A stretch of DNA of 64,000 nt from Brachybacterium endophyticum (GCF_003130585.1 NZ_QFKX01000003.1:124001-188000), one strand, 5' to 3'. Counted from the stretch's first letter, positions 17,453 through 25,955 are shown. Notes: generated by a model from the letters alone, not told the origin. Numbers and translations: made by a program.

Positions 17453-17659
17453 CTCGAGCACCCCGGCCGAGGCGCCGCCGATGGCACCGCGTTCGAGCTT
17501 GGCGTAGTACTCGACGCTCAGACCGGCGAGCTCCGCGGCCTCGCTGCGGCGCAGCCCGGGCACCCGGCGGTTCCCGTGCTCGGGGAGCCCCGCCTCGGCA
17601 GGGGTGATCCGCGCCCGGCGCGACATGAGGAACTCCCGGACCTCGCTGCGATTGTCCAT
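17453..17659 (-). pseudogene. Truncated XRE-family (MmyB-like) regulator, N-terminal remnant
   Basis: The first 69 codons from the ATG at 17659 read as a normal MmyB-type regulator N-terminus: MDNRSEVREFLMSRRARITP, then RRVPGLRRSEAAELAGLSVE and YYAKLERG, an HTH_31 DNA-binding domain. After GVLES similarity stops and the frame runs into the antisense of the FUSC gene. The C-terminal ligand-binding domain of about 200 residues is missing. The likely cause is a deletion that joined the FUSC gene end to this gene. It may still encode a short DNA-binding peptide, but is best treated as a remnant. Confidence 0.7.
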
Positions 17660-17790
17660 GTCCGAGACCCTACGGAGGACCGGGCGGCTCGAGGGACTCC
17701 CTCTCGGGGCATCCCTCGGCCCGTTGGATCGGCCAGGCCCTCACGACCCCTACGGCGATCGAGGCCACCGCCCTCTGTAGCCTGTCCGCC

Positions 17791-18207
17791 ATGGACCAGG
17801 ATCGGACGACCCCCGCCGAGCGCACCTACTTCGCGGTGATGAGCCGCAACGACGAGCCACGGGACATCTGGGACCTCAATCTCCCGGAGAAGATCCTGGA
17901 CCCTCAGGAGAGAGTGATCGACGTGAAGGTGGGGGACACGAAGTCCGACACGAATCCCCTGCTGATCGCCACTGACCGGCGGGTGCTCCTGGTGAAGGAG
18001 CGGGTGGTGCGTTCGTGGACGGTGCTCCAGGAGGCGCCGGCGTCCGAGGTCTCAGGCGTGGACTACACGCCGACGCTGTTGTCGGGGAAGCTCCGGGTCC
18101 ACCTGCGCGACGGCTCCTCCATCACTCTGCGCACGAGGACGAAGAACCAGGCCGGGCGGTTCGTGGAGAGGGTCAGGAGACTACTGGCGGGGGAATCACC
18201 CGACTGA
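17791..18207 (+). CDS. PH-like domain protein, paralogue 1
   Basis: This 138-aa soluble protein is of unknown function. The pattern DVKVGDTKSDTNPLLIATDRRVLLV, followed by short beta segments and a C-terminal amphipathic helix, resembles bacterial pleckstrin-homology-like (bPH/YokE) domains. It is paralogous to the protein at 20398-20802: both share DVKVGD, PLL-ATDRRV, VDYTPTLLSGKLRVHLR and TRTK. The two genes point the same way and flank the WXG100 cassette on the opposite strand. Function is not known; membrane or protein binding is the usual guess for this fold. Confidence 0.6.
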   Translation: MDQDRTTPAERTYFAVMSRNDEPRDIWDLNLPEKILDPQERVIDVKVGDTKSDTNPLLIATDRRVLLVKERVVRSWTVLQEAPASEVSGVDYTPTLLSGKLRVHLRDGSSITLRTRTKNQAGRFVERVRRLLAGESPD

Positions 18208-18224
18208 CCTCGTCGCGCGCGGCC

Positions 18225-19118
18225 TCACTGGACGGAAGGGCCAGAGCCCGCGCGGGAGTCGTTGGGCTCGCCTGCATCATCGGCGCTGCGTCCCGGCGTC
18301 AGGGCTTCGATGATGGACCTGAGACCGGTGGGTGACACGTCGGAGATCTCGCAGCCGACAGGATCGTCGTCGGTTCGGATCGGACCGTTGTCGAGCACCC
18401 GCACTCTACCGGGGAAGGCGATGACGGTGGCCTGCGCCCCGGCTTCCTCTGCGACGACCGTCAGAACCGACAACGATCGTGCACCCTCGACAACCTGATC
18501 CACGTCCGGTCCGGGGACGGTCAAGACTTCGACGTCTCCGTCCTCAGAAGCATCCTCGAACGGATCGACGAACGCATGGACACGCTGGGGCACGACGCTG
18601 AGATCAGGGACGCTGAAGTGATGGAAACCGTCCACCGTCACGTATTCCTCGAGCACACCACCGCCCGGGAACACATAGTGGCCGAGCGTCGTGGAGCCAC
18701 CAGCAAGGGTCCTGGCGATCGTCGTGATGACCTCCGGGGTGCGGCGCAGGGCGAGCACACCGGCCAGGGCACGATCGAGCTGGAAGGGTCTGCGAGGGGA
18801 CTCCTCGTCACCGACGACGAAGTCACCTTCGGGGTCGCTCGCGTCGCCGGTCGGCGTGAGAAGATGTCGAGCCGCGAGCGACCGGATAGCTGAGGCCGCG
18901 GATGCATCGGCGTCGATCCCGGGCTGAGCGAGATAGGGGCCACCGAGCAGTTCGAGAGAGTCGCCGCCGTCGAGGCCGACGATCTCCTCGTCCGTGAGGA
19001 TCATCAGCTCGGCTGGATCGGTGCTCGCGGTATCCAGGACCTCCAGCGCGCCGAGCATGTCGCGTTCGGTGATGGCGGGGGCAGCAGCGGGGACGGTCGC
19101 GCTGTTCGGGGTCGTCAT
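18225..19118 (-). CDS. Unknown protein encoded with WXG100 gene (possible EspG-like partner)
   Basis: This 297-aa soluble, acidic protein has no signal peptide and no transmembrane segment. It lies 78 bp downstream of the WXG100 protein gene on the same strand, so the two probably form one operon. I do not recognise a family motif. The size, the alternating helix and strand pattern (ITERDMLGALEVLD, ALRRTPEVITTIARTL, YVTVDGFHHFSVPDL) and the position recall EspG-type chaperones of ESX type VII secretion. This is inference from layout only. Its 3' end is 17 bp from the convergent PH-like gene. Confidence 0.45.
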   Translation of the reverse strand: MTTPNSATVPAAAPAITERDMLGALEVLDTASTDPAELMILTDEEIVGLDGGDSLELLGGPYLAQPGIDADASAASAIRSLAARHLLTPTGDASDPEGDFVVGDEESPRRPFQLDRALAGVLALRRTPEVITTIARTLAGGSTTLGHYVFPGGGVLEEYVTVDGFHHFSVPDLSVVPQRVHAFVDPFEDASEDGDVEVLTVPGPDVDQVVEGARSLSVLTVVAEEAGAQATVIAFPGRVRVLDNGPIRTDDDPVGCEISDVSPTGLRSIIEALTPGRSADDAGEPNDSRAGSGPSVQ

Positions 19119-19196
19119 GGGGCCAGCCTTCCAGATCCGAGTGTCATCTCGAGAGCATGTACGGGAACATCGGGGCGCCCGGCCGCCGGCGGGGCA

Positions 19197-20270
19197 TCAG
19201 CCGAAGACGCCGTGCCATGCCCCGGAGACTCCGTCGGCGATGGAATCGCCGACATCGGAGGCAACGTCGGCTGCGCCGCTGGCGATGTCCTTGCCAGTGT
19301 CGACCGCCCAATCCTTCGCATTCCCGAGCCCTTCGGCGATCTCTTGACGGTGGTCCCAGGCAAGCTTTCCCAGATCGGCGACGGCCGCCCCGCCGGCGAT
19401 GACGGCTCCTGTCGCGGCGATCGGGCCGCCGATGACCGCGCCCACGCCCGTTGCGGACATCGCGCCTCCCGCGAGCATCAGTCCTCCACCGAGCGCAGAT
19501 GCGCCGCCGGTCACGGCGTGGAACGTGTCGCCGCTCTTGATGCTCGAGACCATCTGGTAGCCGCCCGTGAGGACGTCGATCCCGGGCAGGGCCTTGCCGA
19601 CGAACGGAGCTGCCTTCGTCAGGAAGGGAACCTTGCCCGCGAGATCGTCGGCCCACCCGAAGAAGTTCTTGTTGCCGAATCCGGTGGGCAGGTGTAACTG
19701 CCCTGCGATCTTCTGGGCGAGGACGCCGTATTCCTTTGTGCTGCTGAAGACCTTCGAGGTGATGCTCTTCCCGTACATGCCCGCGGCCATCAGGGCTGTG
19801 ATCGGATCCTTGATCGCGTCGAGTGCATGGGATCCGCGATAGACGTCCTTGAGCAGATCGAACGCCTTCTTGCTCTTCGAGAAGACCGTCTGCATCTTGT
19901 TGTAGATGTCCTTGCCACTCATCAGGCGGTCCCACAGAGACGGCGAACCCTCGCCGGATCCGTCACCACCCCCGGAGCCCTGGGACGACCCTCTGTCTCC
20001 GTCGGAGGCCTGATCTTGTTCGTCGGCCTGGTCACCCAGGGTGCGGCTCCTCTGCCGCAAGCGCTCTACGACGTCCTGGAAGGAGGAACTGACGCCGCTC
20101 GACCAGGTCGAACGGAACTGGTCGGCATCCGGGCCCTGCCAGGAGGACTCGTCCATCACCAGAGGGTCCAACTTTGAACGCAAGTCCTCGAGCGACGTTG
20201 CTCGATTGCTCATCCGCTGCGCGTACTGACGCAGCTGCTCGGTGTCCGCGCCGTAGAACCCGCCGCTCAT
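19197..20270 (-). CDS. WXG100-domain protein with glycine-zipper C-terminus (candidate T7SS effector)
   Basis: This 357-aa protein has three parts. Residues 1-88 form a WXG100-like helical hairpin with Trp44-Gln45-Gly46 in the turn (ESSWQGPDADQF). Residues 88-112 are a Gly/Ser/Asp linker. Residues 113-357 form a helical C-terminal region with a glycine-zipper stretch near 254-300 (GGASALGGGLMLAGGAM, then GVGAVIGGPIAATGAV). Fusion of WXG100 to a variable domain is typical of type VII secreted effectors, and glycine zippers occur in membrane-permeabilising effectors. ATG at 20270 has GAGGGG upstream. It is the first gene of a unit with the 297-aa partner. No secretion machinery or obvious immunity gene is in the window. 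Confidence 0.65.
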   Translation of the reverse strand: MSGGFYGADTEQLRQYAQRMSNRATSLEDLRSKLDPLVMDESSWQGPDADQFRSTWSSGVSSSFQDVVERLRQRSRTLGDQADEQDQASDGDRGSSQGSGGGDGSGEGSPSLWDRLMSGKDIYNKMQTVFSKSKKAFDLLKDVYRGSHALDAIKDPITALMAAGMYGKSITSKVFSSTKEYGVLAQKIAGQLHLPTGFGNKNFFGWADDLAGKVPFLTKAAPFVGKALPGIDVLTGGYQMVSSIKSGDTFHAVTGGASALGGGLMLAGGAMSATGVGAVIGGPIAATGAVIAGGAAVADLGKLAWDHRQEIAEGLGNAKDWAVDTGKDIASGAADVASDVGDSIADGVSGAWHGVFG

Positions 20271-20334
20271 CGTGTGCCCCTCATGCTGTTGGTCCGCTTG
20301 CGGATGACGGTAGCCGTAGTCGCTGCATCAGGGA

Positions 20335-20352
20335 ATGGGGACAAGTCCCCAT
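20335..20352. promoter_or_regulatory. Perfect palindrome between WXG100 gene and PH-like paralogue 2
   Basis: ATGGGGAC and GTCCCCAT flank an AA, giving an 18-bp near-continuous palindrome in the 127-bp divergent region. It is 46 bp before the PH-like start and 65 bp before the WXG100 start. It could be an operator for either gene. Confidence 0.35.
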
Positions 20353-20397
20353 GCTGTCAGCGGAGGCGTGTGGTCCCGGGACGCTTACCGTGTGGAC

Positions 20398-20802
20398 ATG
20401 AGCCTCGCCGACCCGACCCATGCCGAGAAGACGTTCTTCGCGATCCTTCGCCGCCATGACGAGCCGAGGAATGCACTCGCCATCGATCTGCCGGAGCGAG
20501 TCCTCGCCCCTGACGAGACCGTTCTCGACGTCAAGGTCGGGGACATCCAGAACGACACGACGCCGCTGCTTTTGGCCACCGACCGACGTGTCGTGCTCAC
20601 CCGGCGCCGTGCGTTCGGGTCCTGGAAGATCCTCGAGGGAGCCCCCGCTGCCGAGGTCGTGAACGTCGACTACACACCGACGCTGCTGTCCGGGAAGCTG
20701 CGTGTCCATCTGCGCGGTGGTTCGCAGATCGTGCTGAAGACCCGCACCAAGGACCACGCCGAGCGCTTCCTGCGCACGATGCGGGAACTGCTCGGGAGAT
20801 GA
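20398..20802 (+). CDS. PH-like domain protein, paralogue 2
   Basis: This 134-aa protein is closely related to the 17791-18207 product: both have a TFFAI/TYFAV start, DEPR, DVKVGD, ATDRRVVL and VDYTPTLLSGKLRVHLR. The start at 20398 (MSLADPTHAEK) aligns with the paralogue start. The two copies are also clearly similar at DNA level over the YTPTLLSGK region. They stand in direct orientation on each side of the WXG100 operon, so recombination between them could remove it. The fold appears to be a bacterial PH-like domain; the function is unknown. Confidence 0.6.
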   Translation: MSLADPTHAEKTFFAILRRHDEPRNALAIDLPERVLAPDETVLDVKVGDIQNDTTPLLLATDRRVVLTRRRAFGSWKILEGAPAAEVVNVDYTPTLLSGKLRVHLRGGSQIVLKTRTKDHAERFLRTMRELLGR

Positions 20803-20830
20803 CCCGCGGCGAGCGCTCGCTCGCTCCCGG

Positions 20831-22438
20831 TCAGAACCGGTCGGTCCCCCGCAGCGTGCGGGGCCGCGCGTCGGGGTCGTTGGCCAGCTTGTAGACGACG
20901 CGGCCGAGGGCCTGCTGCTTCCGGGGGATCTGCTGGCGGACGTAGCGGCGCAACCGTCCGGCGGGGCGCGGTCCCCTCCGACCGCCCTCGTGCCAGGCGT
21001 CGAGCCGGGCCGCGGACTCCTCGAACGCCCGGACCATGGCCTCCGGGTCCACGAGGTCCTCGTCCTCGCCGTCGGGCCGGTCCAGGTGCTCGCGGGCGAG
21101 CTGGAGGCGCACGGCGCGGGGCAGGGCGCCGGCCTCCTCGCCGTCCTCGCGCAATGAGCGCGGTGCGCGGCCGTCGCCCACCCCGTCGATGACGGCGCAG
21201 GTCAGCTCGGAATCGTAGGTCCACGAGCGCAGGTTCATGTTGTCCGAGCCGACCGTCATCCAGACGTCGTCGACCACGCACACCTTGGAATGGACGTACA
21301 CCGGGACGTTCTCGTGGTTCTCGATGCCGAAGACGTGGACGCGATCGCCCCCGGCCTCGTGCAGCAGGTCGAGCGCGGCGTTGCGGGCGCTCATCGCGCT
21401 GGCATTGGCGATCGTGGTGTCGGCCGTGGTGTAGGTGGACAGGACGATCACCAGGTGCAGCCCCGGATGCTCCCGCAGCGCCCGGGCGTAGCAGCTCGCG
21501 ACCAGCGGCGACCATACGTACTGGTCCTCGACGTAGACGAGGCTCTCGGCGCGGGGGACGGCCTTGGAGTAGGCGCGGGCGATGCTCCGCTCGCCGGAGG
21601 GGGCGAAGGGGTAGCGCGGCTGCCGGGGCGGGAAGGTGCGCAGCACCTGCACGTGCAGGTCACCGGTGGGCTCCGGGTCCGGGGTCTGGGGCGGCATCGG
21701 ATCGCCGTGGCCGTCGTCGCGGTGCAGGACCGCGCCCGCACGGGAGAAGATGTCAAGGGTCAGCGGCGTCGGGTCGTCCCAGCGCTCCCGGAAGGTCGCC
21801 TCGATGTCGCCGACGGCAGGCCCGCGCACCTCGAGCATCATGTCGTGCCAGGCCGGGGTCTTCCCCCAGACCTCTCCCATGGAGACCGTCTGCGGGTCCC
21901 CGTGGTGACGGGCGTCGTCGCGGCGGGTGTGGCACATGTCGATGCCCCCGGCGAAGGCGGCGTCCAGGTGCGGGCGGTCGGGATGGCGCAGCACCACGAA
22001 CTTCTGATGGTGCGAGCCCAGCGGCAGCACGCGCTGGTCCAGCAGGACCTCGCCGCCCGCCTCCCGCACCGTGTCGGCGAGGCTGCGGTTCTCGGCCTCG
22101 GAGTAGTGGATCGTGTCCAGGTGGGAGCGCCAGAACAGGGCCTTGACGATGACGCCGCGGCGGGCCGCGGCGGCGATCAGCTCGACGATCGTCAGCGAGT
22201 CCTCGCCGACGCGCTCGTCGGGATCGCCACGCCAGTCGGTGAACATCATCAGGTCACCGGCCTGCTGCTGCTCGATCAGCTCGCGCAGGCGCGCGAAGTA
22301 CTCGGCGCCGTGCACGTGCACCTTCCCGCTGTTGCCGCTGGTGTGCGCGCGGCCGCCGTGGCGGTGGTCCAGGCGCGTGAAGGGGTTGTCGCGCTCGGTG
22401 CTGTCGAGGAACCAGTCGTCGATGCTCATCGGCTCCAT
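20831..22438 (-). CDS. Phospholipase D-like protein
   Basis: This 535-aa protein has two HKD-type motifs: HHQKFVVLRHPDRPHLDAAF with GGIDMC near residue 145, and HSKVCVVDDVWMTVGSDNMN near residue 390. These form the paired active site of the phospholipase D superfamily (phosphatidyltransferases and nucleases). There is no signal peptide or membrane helix, so action in the cytoplasm or at the inner face of the membrane is likely. The C-terminal 100 residues are Arg-rich and basic. ATG at 22438 or 22429 could start it. It is divergent from the NAD-salvage operon with a 188-bp spacer. Confidence 0.8.
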   Translation of the reverse strand: MEPMSIDDWFLDSTERDNPFTRLDHRHGGRAHTSGNSGKVHVHGAEYFARLRELIEQQQAGDLMMFTDWRGDPDERVGEDSLTIVELIAAAARRGVIVKALFWRSHLDTIHYSEAENRSLADTVREAGGEVLLDQRVLPLGSHHQKFVVLRHPDRPHLDAAFAGGIDMCHTRRDDARHHGDPQTVSMGEVWGKTPAWHDMMLEVRGPAVGDIEATFRERWDDPTPLTLDIFSRAGAVLHRDDGHGDPMPPQTPDPEPTGDLHVQVLRTFPPRQPRYPFAPSGERSIARAYSKAVPRAESLVYVEDQYVWSPLVASCYARALREHPGLHLVIVLSTYTTADTTIANASAMSARNAALDLLHEAGGDRVHVFGIENHENVPVYVHSKVCVVDDVWMTVGSDNMNLRSWTYDSELTCAVIDGVGDGRAPRSLREDGEEAGALPRAVRLQLAREHLDRPDGEDEDLVDPEAMVRAFEESAARLDAWHEGGRRGPRPAGRLRRYVRQQIPRKQQALGRVVYKLANDPDARPRTLRGTDRF

Positions 22439-22626
22439 CCAACACCGTGGCTCCGCCCGCGTGTCCGGTTCTCGTTCAGACTGCCCGTCGGGCTCGATGG
22501 CGCGGCAGGTTCGGGAGACGGAGCGGGCAGGAGGCGACGCACGGCGATACCCTTGCCCGGGACCATCGACGGGCCCGGGAGCACCAGGGGTCCGGTCTCC
22601 ACGACACCGATGAAGGGCGATCGCTC

Positions 22627-24681
22627 ATGACGTCATCCGCGTCGCGTCGCGGCACGGGCAGCACGGCGCTGCTGACCGACATGTACGAGTACACGATGCT
22701 CTCGTCCATGGTGGAGGACGGCAGCGTCCACCACGAGGCGGTCTTCGAGGCCTTCGCCCGGCGTCTTCCCGAGGGCCGGCGCTTCGGCCTGTTCGCCGGG
22801 ATCGGCCGTCTGCTGCCGCTGCTGGAGGACTTCCGGCCCCGCGAGGACGAGCTCGAGTACCTGCAGGAGGTCGGTGCGATCACGCCCGCCACCGCGGAGT
22901 ACCTGCGCACCTGGAGCTTCTCCGGGACCATCACCGCGCTGCCCGAGGGCAGCCTGTACTGGCCCCACACCCCTCTGTTGACGGTCCACGGCACCCTCGG
23001 GGAGTGCCTGCTGCTGGAGACGATCGTGCTCTCCGTGCTCAACTTCGACTCCGCGATCGCCTCGGCGGCGGCGCGGATGGTGATCACCGCGGGGGAGCGG
23101 CCTCTGATCGAGATGGGCTCGCGCCGCGTCCACGAGGAATCGGCCGTCGCGGCCGCCCGCGCCGCCTGGATCGCAGGCTTCTCGGCCACTTCGAACCTCG
23201 AGGCCGGCCGACGCTTCGGGGTGCCCGTCGCCGGGACCGCGGCCCACGCCGCGACCCTGGCCCGCCCCACCGAGCGCGAGGCCTTCGCCGCCCAGGTCGC
23301 CACCTACGGCGCGGGCACCACGCTGCTCGTGGACACCTACGACATCGAGCAGGGCATCCGCACCGCCGTCGAGGTCGCGGGAGAGGAGCTGGGGGCGGTG
23401 CGCATCGACTCCGGTGACCTGATGTCCGTCTCCCGCGCCGCCCGCGAGCAGCTCGACGCTCTCGGGGCGACGCGCACCCGCATCACGGTGACCAGCGACC
23501 TCGACGAGTACGCGCTCGTGCACCTCGCCGGTGCGCCGATCGACGGCTACGGCGTCGGCACCCGGGTGGCCACCGGCTCCGACCACCCCACCGCCGGGAT
23601 GGTCTACAAGCTGGTCGCCGTGGGCGACGGCCCCGGGACATCGCTGCGCAGCGTCCAGAAGCTCTCGGCCGACAAGGGGTCGACCGGCGGCGAGAAGACC
23701 GTCTCCCGCTTCCCCGACGGCCGCGAGGTCTTCACCCTCGACGGCAGCATCCCCGACGGCGCGAGGCCGCTGCACGTCGACCTGGTGCGCGACGGGATCG
23801 CGGCCGACGTCGCGAGCGCGGAGGAGGCACGCCGGGTCGCCGCGAGCGCCCTGGACTCGCTGCCCGCCCGGGCCCGCGAGATCAGCGAGGGCCAGGCCTA
23901 CCGGGTCAGCGAGCGCTGGGAGACCGGCACCGGCAGCGAGGACGTTCGCGCGCGAACACCCTCCGACGCGACCCGCACCCTGGTGGTGGTGGACGTCCAG
24001 AACGACTTCTGCGAGGGCGGCGCCCTGGGGTTGACCGGCGGGAACGTCGTCGCCGAGAGCATCGCCGCCCACCTCGCGGAGCACGCCGGGGAGTACCGGC
24101 GGATCGTCTTCTCCCGTGACTGGCACCTCGCCGAGGGGGACAACGGTGGCCACTTCGCCCTCGCGCCCGAGCAGCCCGACTTCCAGGACACCTGGCCCGT
24201 CCACTGCGTGCAGGGCACCCACGGCGCCGAGTACCACCCGGCGATCCTCGGGGCGCTCGAGCGGCTCGTCGGCGCCGGCACCGAGGTCGTGCACGTGGTC
24301 AAGGGTGAGGGGCGACCCGATTACAGCCTCACTCAGGGGCGCGCGGCGGGCGTCGACGGCGGCAGTCCCGCGGTCGACGACGAGCTCAGCAGCCTCGTGA
24401 CCGGTGACCTCGACGTCGCCGGCCTCGCGTTCGACTACTGCGTCGCCGCGAGCGCCCGCGACCTCGCCGCCCTGCCCGGGGTCGGCAGCGTGAGGGTGCT
24501 CGGCGACCTCACCGCCGCCGTCCACCCCGAGGTCGACGAGGAGACCGCCGCCGCGCTCACTCGCGATGGCATCGCCGTGACGCGCACGTCCTCCGGCGAC
24601 GGTTCCGCACCTGGCAGACCTCCCGCGCCCGCCGAAGCCGCCCCCGCCGAACCCGCCCCCGCCCCCCGGAAGGATGCCTGA
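22627..24681 (+). CDS. Bifunctional nicotinate phosphoribosyltransferase-nicotinamidase (PncB-PncA fusion)
   Basis: This 684-aa protein joins two NAD-salvage enzymes. Residues 1 to about 430 are a nicotinate phosphoribosyltransferase: TALLTDMYEYTML, then GFSATSNLEAGRRFGVP, and VRIDSGDLMSVSRAAREQLD in the phosphoribosyl site. Residues from about 450 to 650 are a nicotinamidase: VVDVQNDFCEGGALGL (Asp near 456), SRDWHLAEGD for metal binding, VVKGEGRPDYS (Lys) and GLAFDYCVAAS (Cys near 604). Together they would turn nicotinamide into nicotinate and then NaMN. A Pro/Ala-rich tail ends the protein. ATG 22627 is used because MTSSASRRGTGSTALLTDMY fits the family start. The next gene, NrtR-like, overlaps by 8 bp. 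Confidence 0.9.
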   Translation: MTSSASRRGTGSTALLTDMYEYTMLSSMVEDGSVHHEAVFEAFARRLPEGRRFGLFAGIGRLLPLLEDFRPREDELEYLQEVGAITPATAEYLRTWSFSGTITALPEGSLYWPHTPLLTVHGTLGECLLLETIVLSVLNFDSAIASAAARMVITAGERPLIEMGSRRVHEESAVAAARAAWIAGFSATSNLEAGRRFGVPVAGTAAHAATLARPTEREAFAAQVATYGAGTTLLVDTYDIEQGIRTAVEVAGEELGAVRIDSGDLMSVSRAAREQLDALGATRTRITVTSDLDEYALVHLAGAPIDGYGVGTRVATGSDHPTAGMVYKLVAVGDGPGTSLRSVQKLSADKGSTGGEKTVSRFPDGREVFTLDGSIPDGARPLHVDLVRDGIAADVASAEEARRVAASALDSLPARAREISEGQAYRVSERWETGTGSEDVRARTPSDATRTLVVVDVQNDFCEGGALGLTGGNVVAESIAAHLAEHAGEYRRIVFSRDWHLAEGDNGGHFALAPEQPDFQDTWPVHCVQGTHGAEYHPAILGALERLVGAGTEVVHVVKGEGRPDYSLTQGRAAGVDGGSPAVDDELSSLVTGDLDVAGLAFDYCVAASARDLAALPGVGSVRVLGDLTAAVHPEVDEETAAALTRDGIAVTRTSSGDGSAPGRPPAPAEAAPAEPAPAPRKDA

Positions 24682-25441
24682 GATGCCCGGCAGCACCGCT
24701 CCGGCCGGCTACGACGCCGGCAAGTACCCGCCCTTCGCGGTCACCGTCGACCTCGCTGTCTTCACCATCCGTTCGGGGGCCCTCAGCGTCCTGCTGGTCC
24801 AGCGCGGATCCGACCCCTTCGAGGGCAGCTGGGCGCTGCCCGGTGGCTTCATCGAGCCCGACGAGGACGCCGCCACCGCCGCCTCCCGCGAGCTCGTCGA
24901 GGAGACCGGCATGGAGGACGCCGGTTATCACCTCGAGCAGCTGCGCACCTACTCCACGCCCGACCGCGACCCCCGCATGCGCGTGGTCTCCGTGGCGCAC
25001 GTGGCCTTCGCCCCCGACCTGCCGGACCCGACGGCGGGCGACGACGCCGCGTTCGCGCGCTGGTGGGTGGTCGAGGAGATCCTCGGCGACCCCGACGCCC
25101 CGCAGCTCGCGTTCGACCACCGCGAGATCCTCACCGACGCCCTCGAGCGGGTGCGCGCGAAGCTCGAGTACACGACGTTGGCCACGCAGTTCCTCGCCGA
25201 GCCCTTCACCCTCGCCGAGCTGCGCAGCGTGTACGGGGCGGTGTGGGGCGTCGCTCCCGACCGCGGGGGCTTCATCCGCAAGGTCCTCTCGACCGACGGG
25301 TTCATCGTGGCCGACGAGCACACCGCGGAGGCCGATCCCCGCCCTGCGCTCTACCGGCGCGGGACGGCGACCGACCTCCAACCTGCCCTGCTCCGGCCCC
25401 GTGCGGGGGAGGGGCCGGGCGAGGACGAGCCGGACAACTGA
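24674..25441 (+). CDS. NrtR-like Nudix transcriptional regulator
   Basis: This 255-aa protein has an N-terminal Nudix domain with a complete box: GFIEPDE, then RELVEETGM, matching Gx5Ex7REUxEExGU. It is followed by a winged-helix region, FTLAELRSVYGAVWGVAPDR and GGFIRKVL (about residues 180-215), as in NrtR regulators of NAD metabolism, which respond to ADP-ribose. The intact Nudix box means catalytic activity is possible, unlike degenerate NrtR members. The ATG at 24674 overlaps the PncB-PncA stop by 8 bp; a second ATG at 24683 is possible. The context makes a local NAD-salvage repressor likely. Confidence 0.8.
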   Translation: MPEMPGSTAPAGYDAGKYPPFAVTVDLAVFTIRSGALSVLLVQRGSDPFEGSWALPGGFIEPDEDAATAASRELVEETGMEDAGYHLEQLRTYSTPDRDPRMRVVSVAHVAFAPDLPDPTAGDDAAFARWWVVEEILGDPDAPQLAFDHREILTDALERVRAKLEYTTLATQFLAEPFTLAELRSVYGAVWGVAPDRGGFIRKVLSTDGFIVADEHTAEADPRPALYRRGTATDLQPALLRPRAGEGPGEDEPDN

Positions 25442-25463
25442 CCCGGCCCGGCCCCCGTTCCGC

Positions 25464-25955
25464 TCAGCCCGCGACGAGCCCGTCGATCTGGTCGATGGAT
25501 TCGCGCGAGCCCTCCTCGACGCCCATGTCCAGGACCTGCTGCAGGCCCTCGCGCGAGGGATGGACCGACACGTAGACCGCGCGGGTGCCGCCATCGGCTG
25601 CCTCGAAGGTCGCGGTGTTCTCGGCGACCGGGAGGTCGGTGTTGACGGCGAAGTCGTTCTCCGCGTCCGCGAAGCCGTCGCGGTAGCGGAAGAAGCGGGG
25701 CTCCTCGACCTCGAGGATCTCCCAGAAGCCCCCGTACTTCTCGCCCTCGGGGCTGGTCATGTAGTAGGTCATGCGCCCGCCGGGCGTGAGGTCGTGGTCG
25801 ACGAACGTGGCCGGGTACGTGGGCGGTCCCCAGACCTTCTCCAGCTGGCGCAGGTCGGCGTAGATCTGCCAGATCCGTTCCACGGGCGCGTTGAACCGGG
25901 CGGTGATGGTGATGGTCAGGGCGTCGAGGTCAGTGCTGATGTCGGTGACCGGCAT
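25464..25955 (-). CDS. SRPBCC/AHSA1-family protein
   Basis: This 163-aa protein has the START-like AHSA1 (Hsp90 ATPase activator homologue) pattern: ITITARFNAPVERIWQIYAD, VWGPPTYPATFVDHDLTPGG and FWEILEVEEPRFFRYRDGF. The start at 25955 (MPVTDIS) overlaps the end of the ArsR-family gene by 26 bp, so the two are cotranslated. ArsR/SRPBCC pairs are common in actinobacteria; the SRPBCC partner is thought to bind a hydrophobic ligand or to act in stress tolerance, but the function is not established. It converges on the NrtR-like gene. Confidence 0.85.
   Translation of the reverse strand: MPVTDISTDLDALTITITARFNAPVERIWQIYADLRQLEKVWGPPTYPATFVDHDLTPGGRMTYYMTSPEGEKYGGFWEILEVEEPRFFRYRDGFADAENDFAVNTDLPVAENTATFEAADGGTRAVYVSVHPSREGLQQVLDMGVEEGSRESIDQIDGLVAG

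Noticed and set aside
16337..17659. A 440-codon minus-strand frame starting at the XRE remnant and running antisense to the FUSC gene
   Set aside because: Only the first 69 codons look like protein; the rest is shadow of the FUSC gene.
23943..23956. GTTCGCGCGCGAAC palindrome inside the PncB-PncA linker as an operator
   Set aside because: It lies deep in a coding region and consists mostly of alternating CG, so chance is likely.
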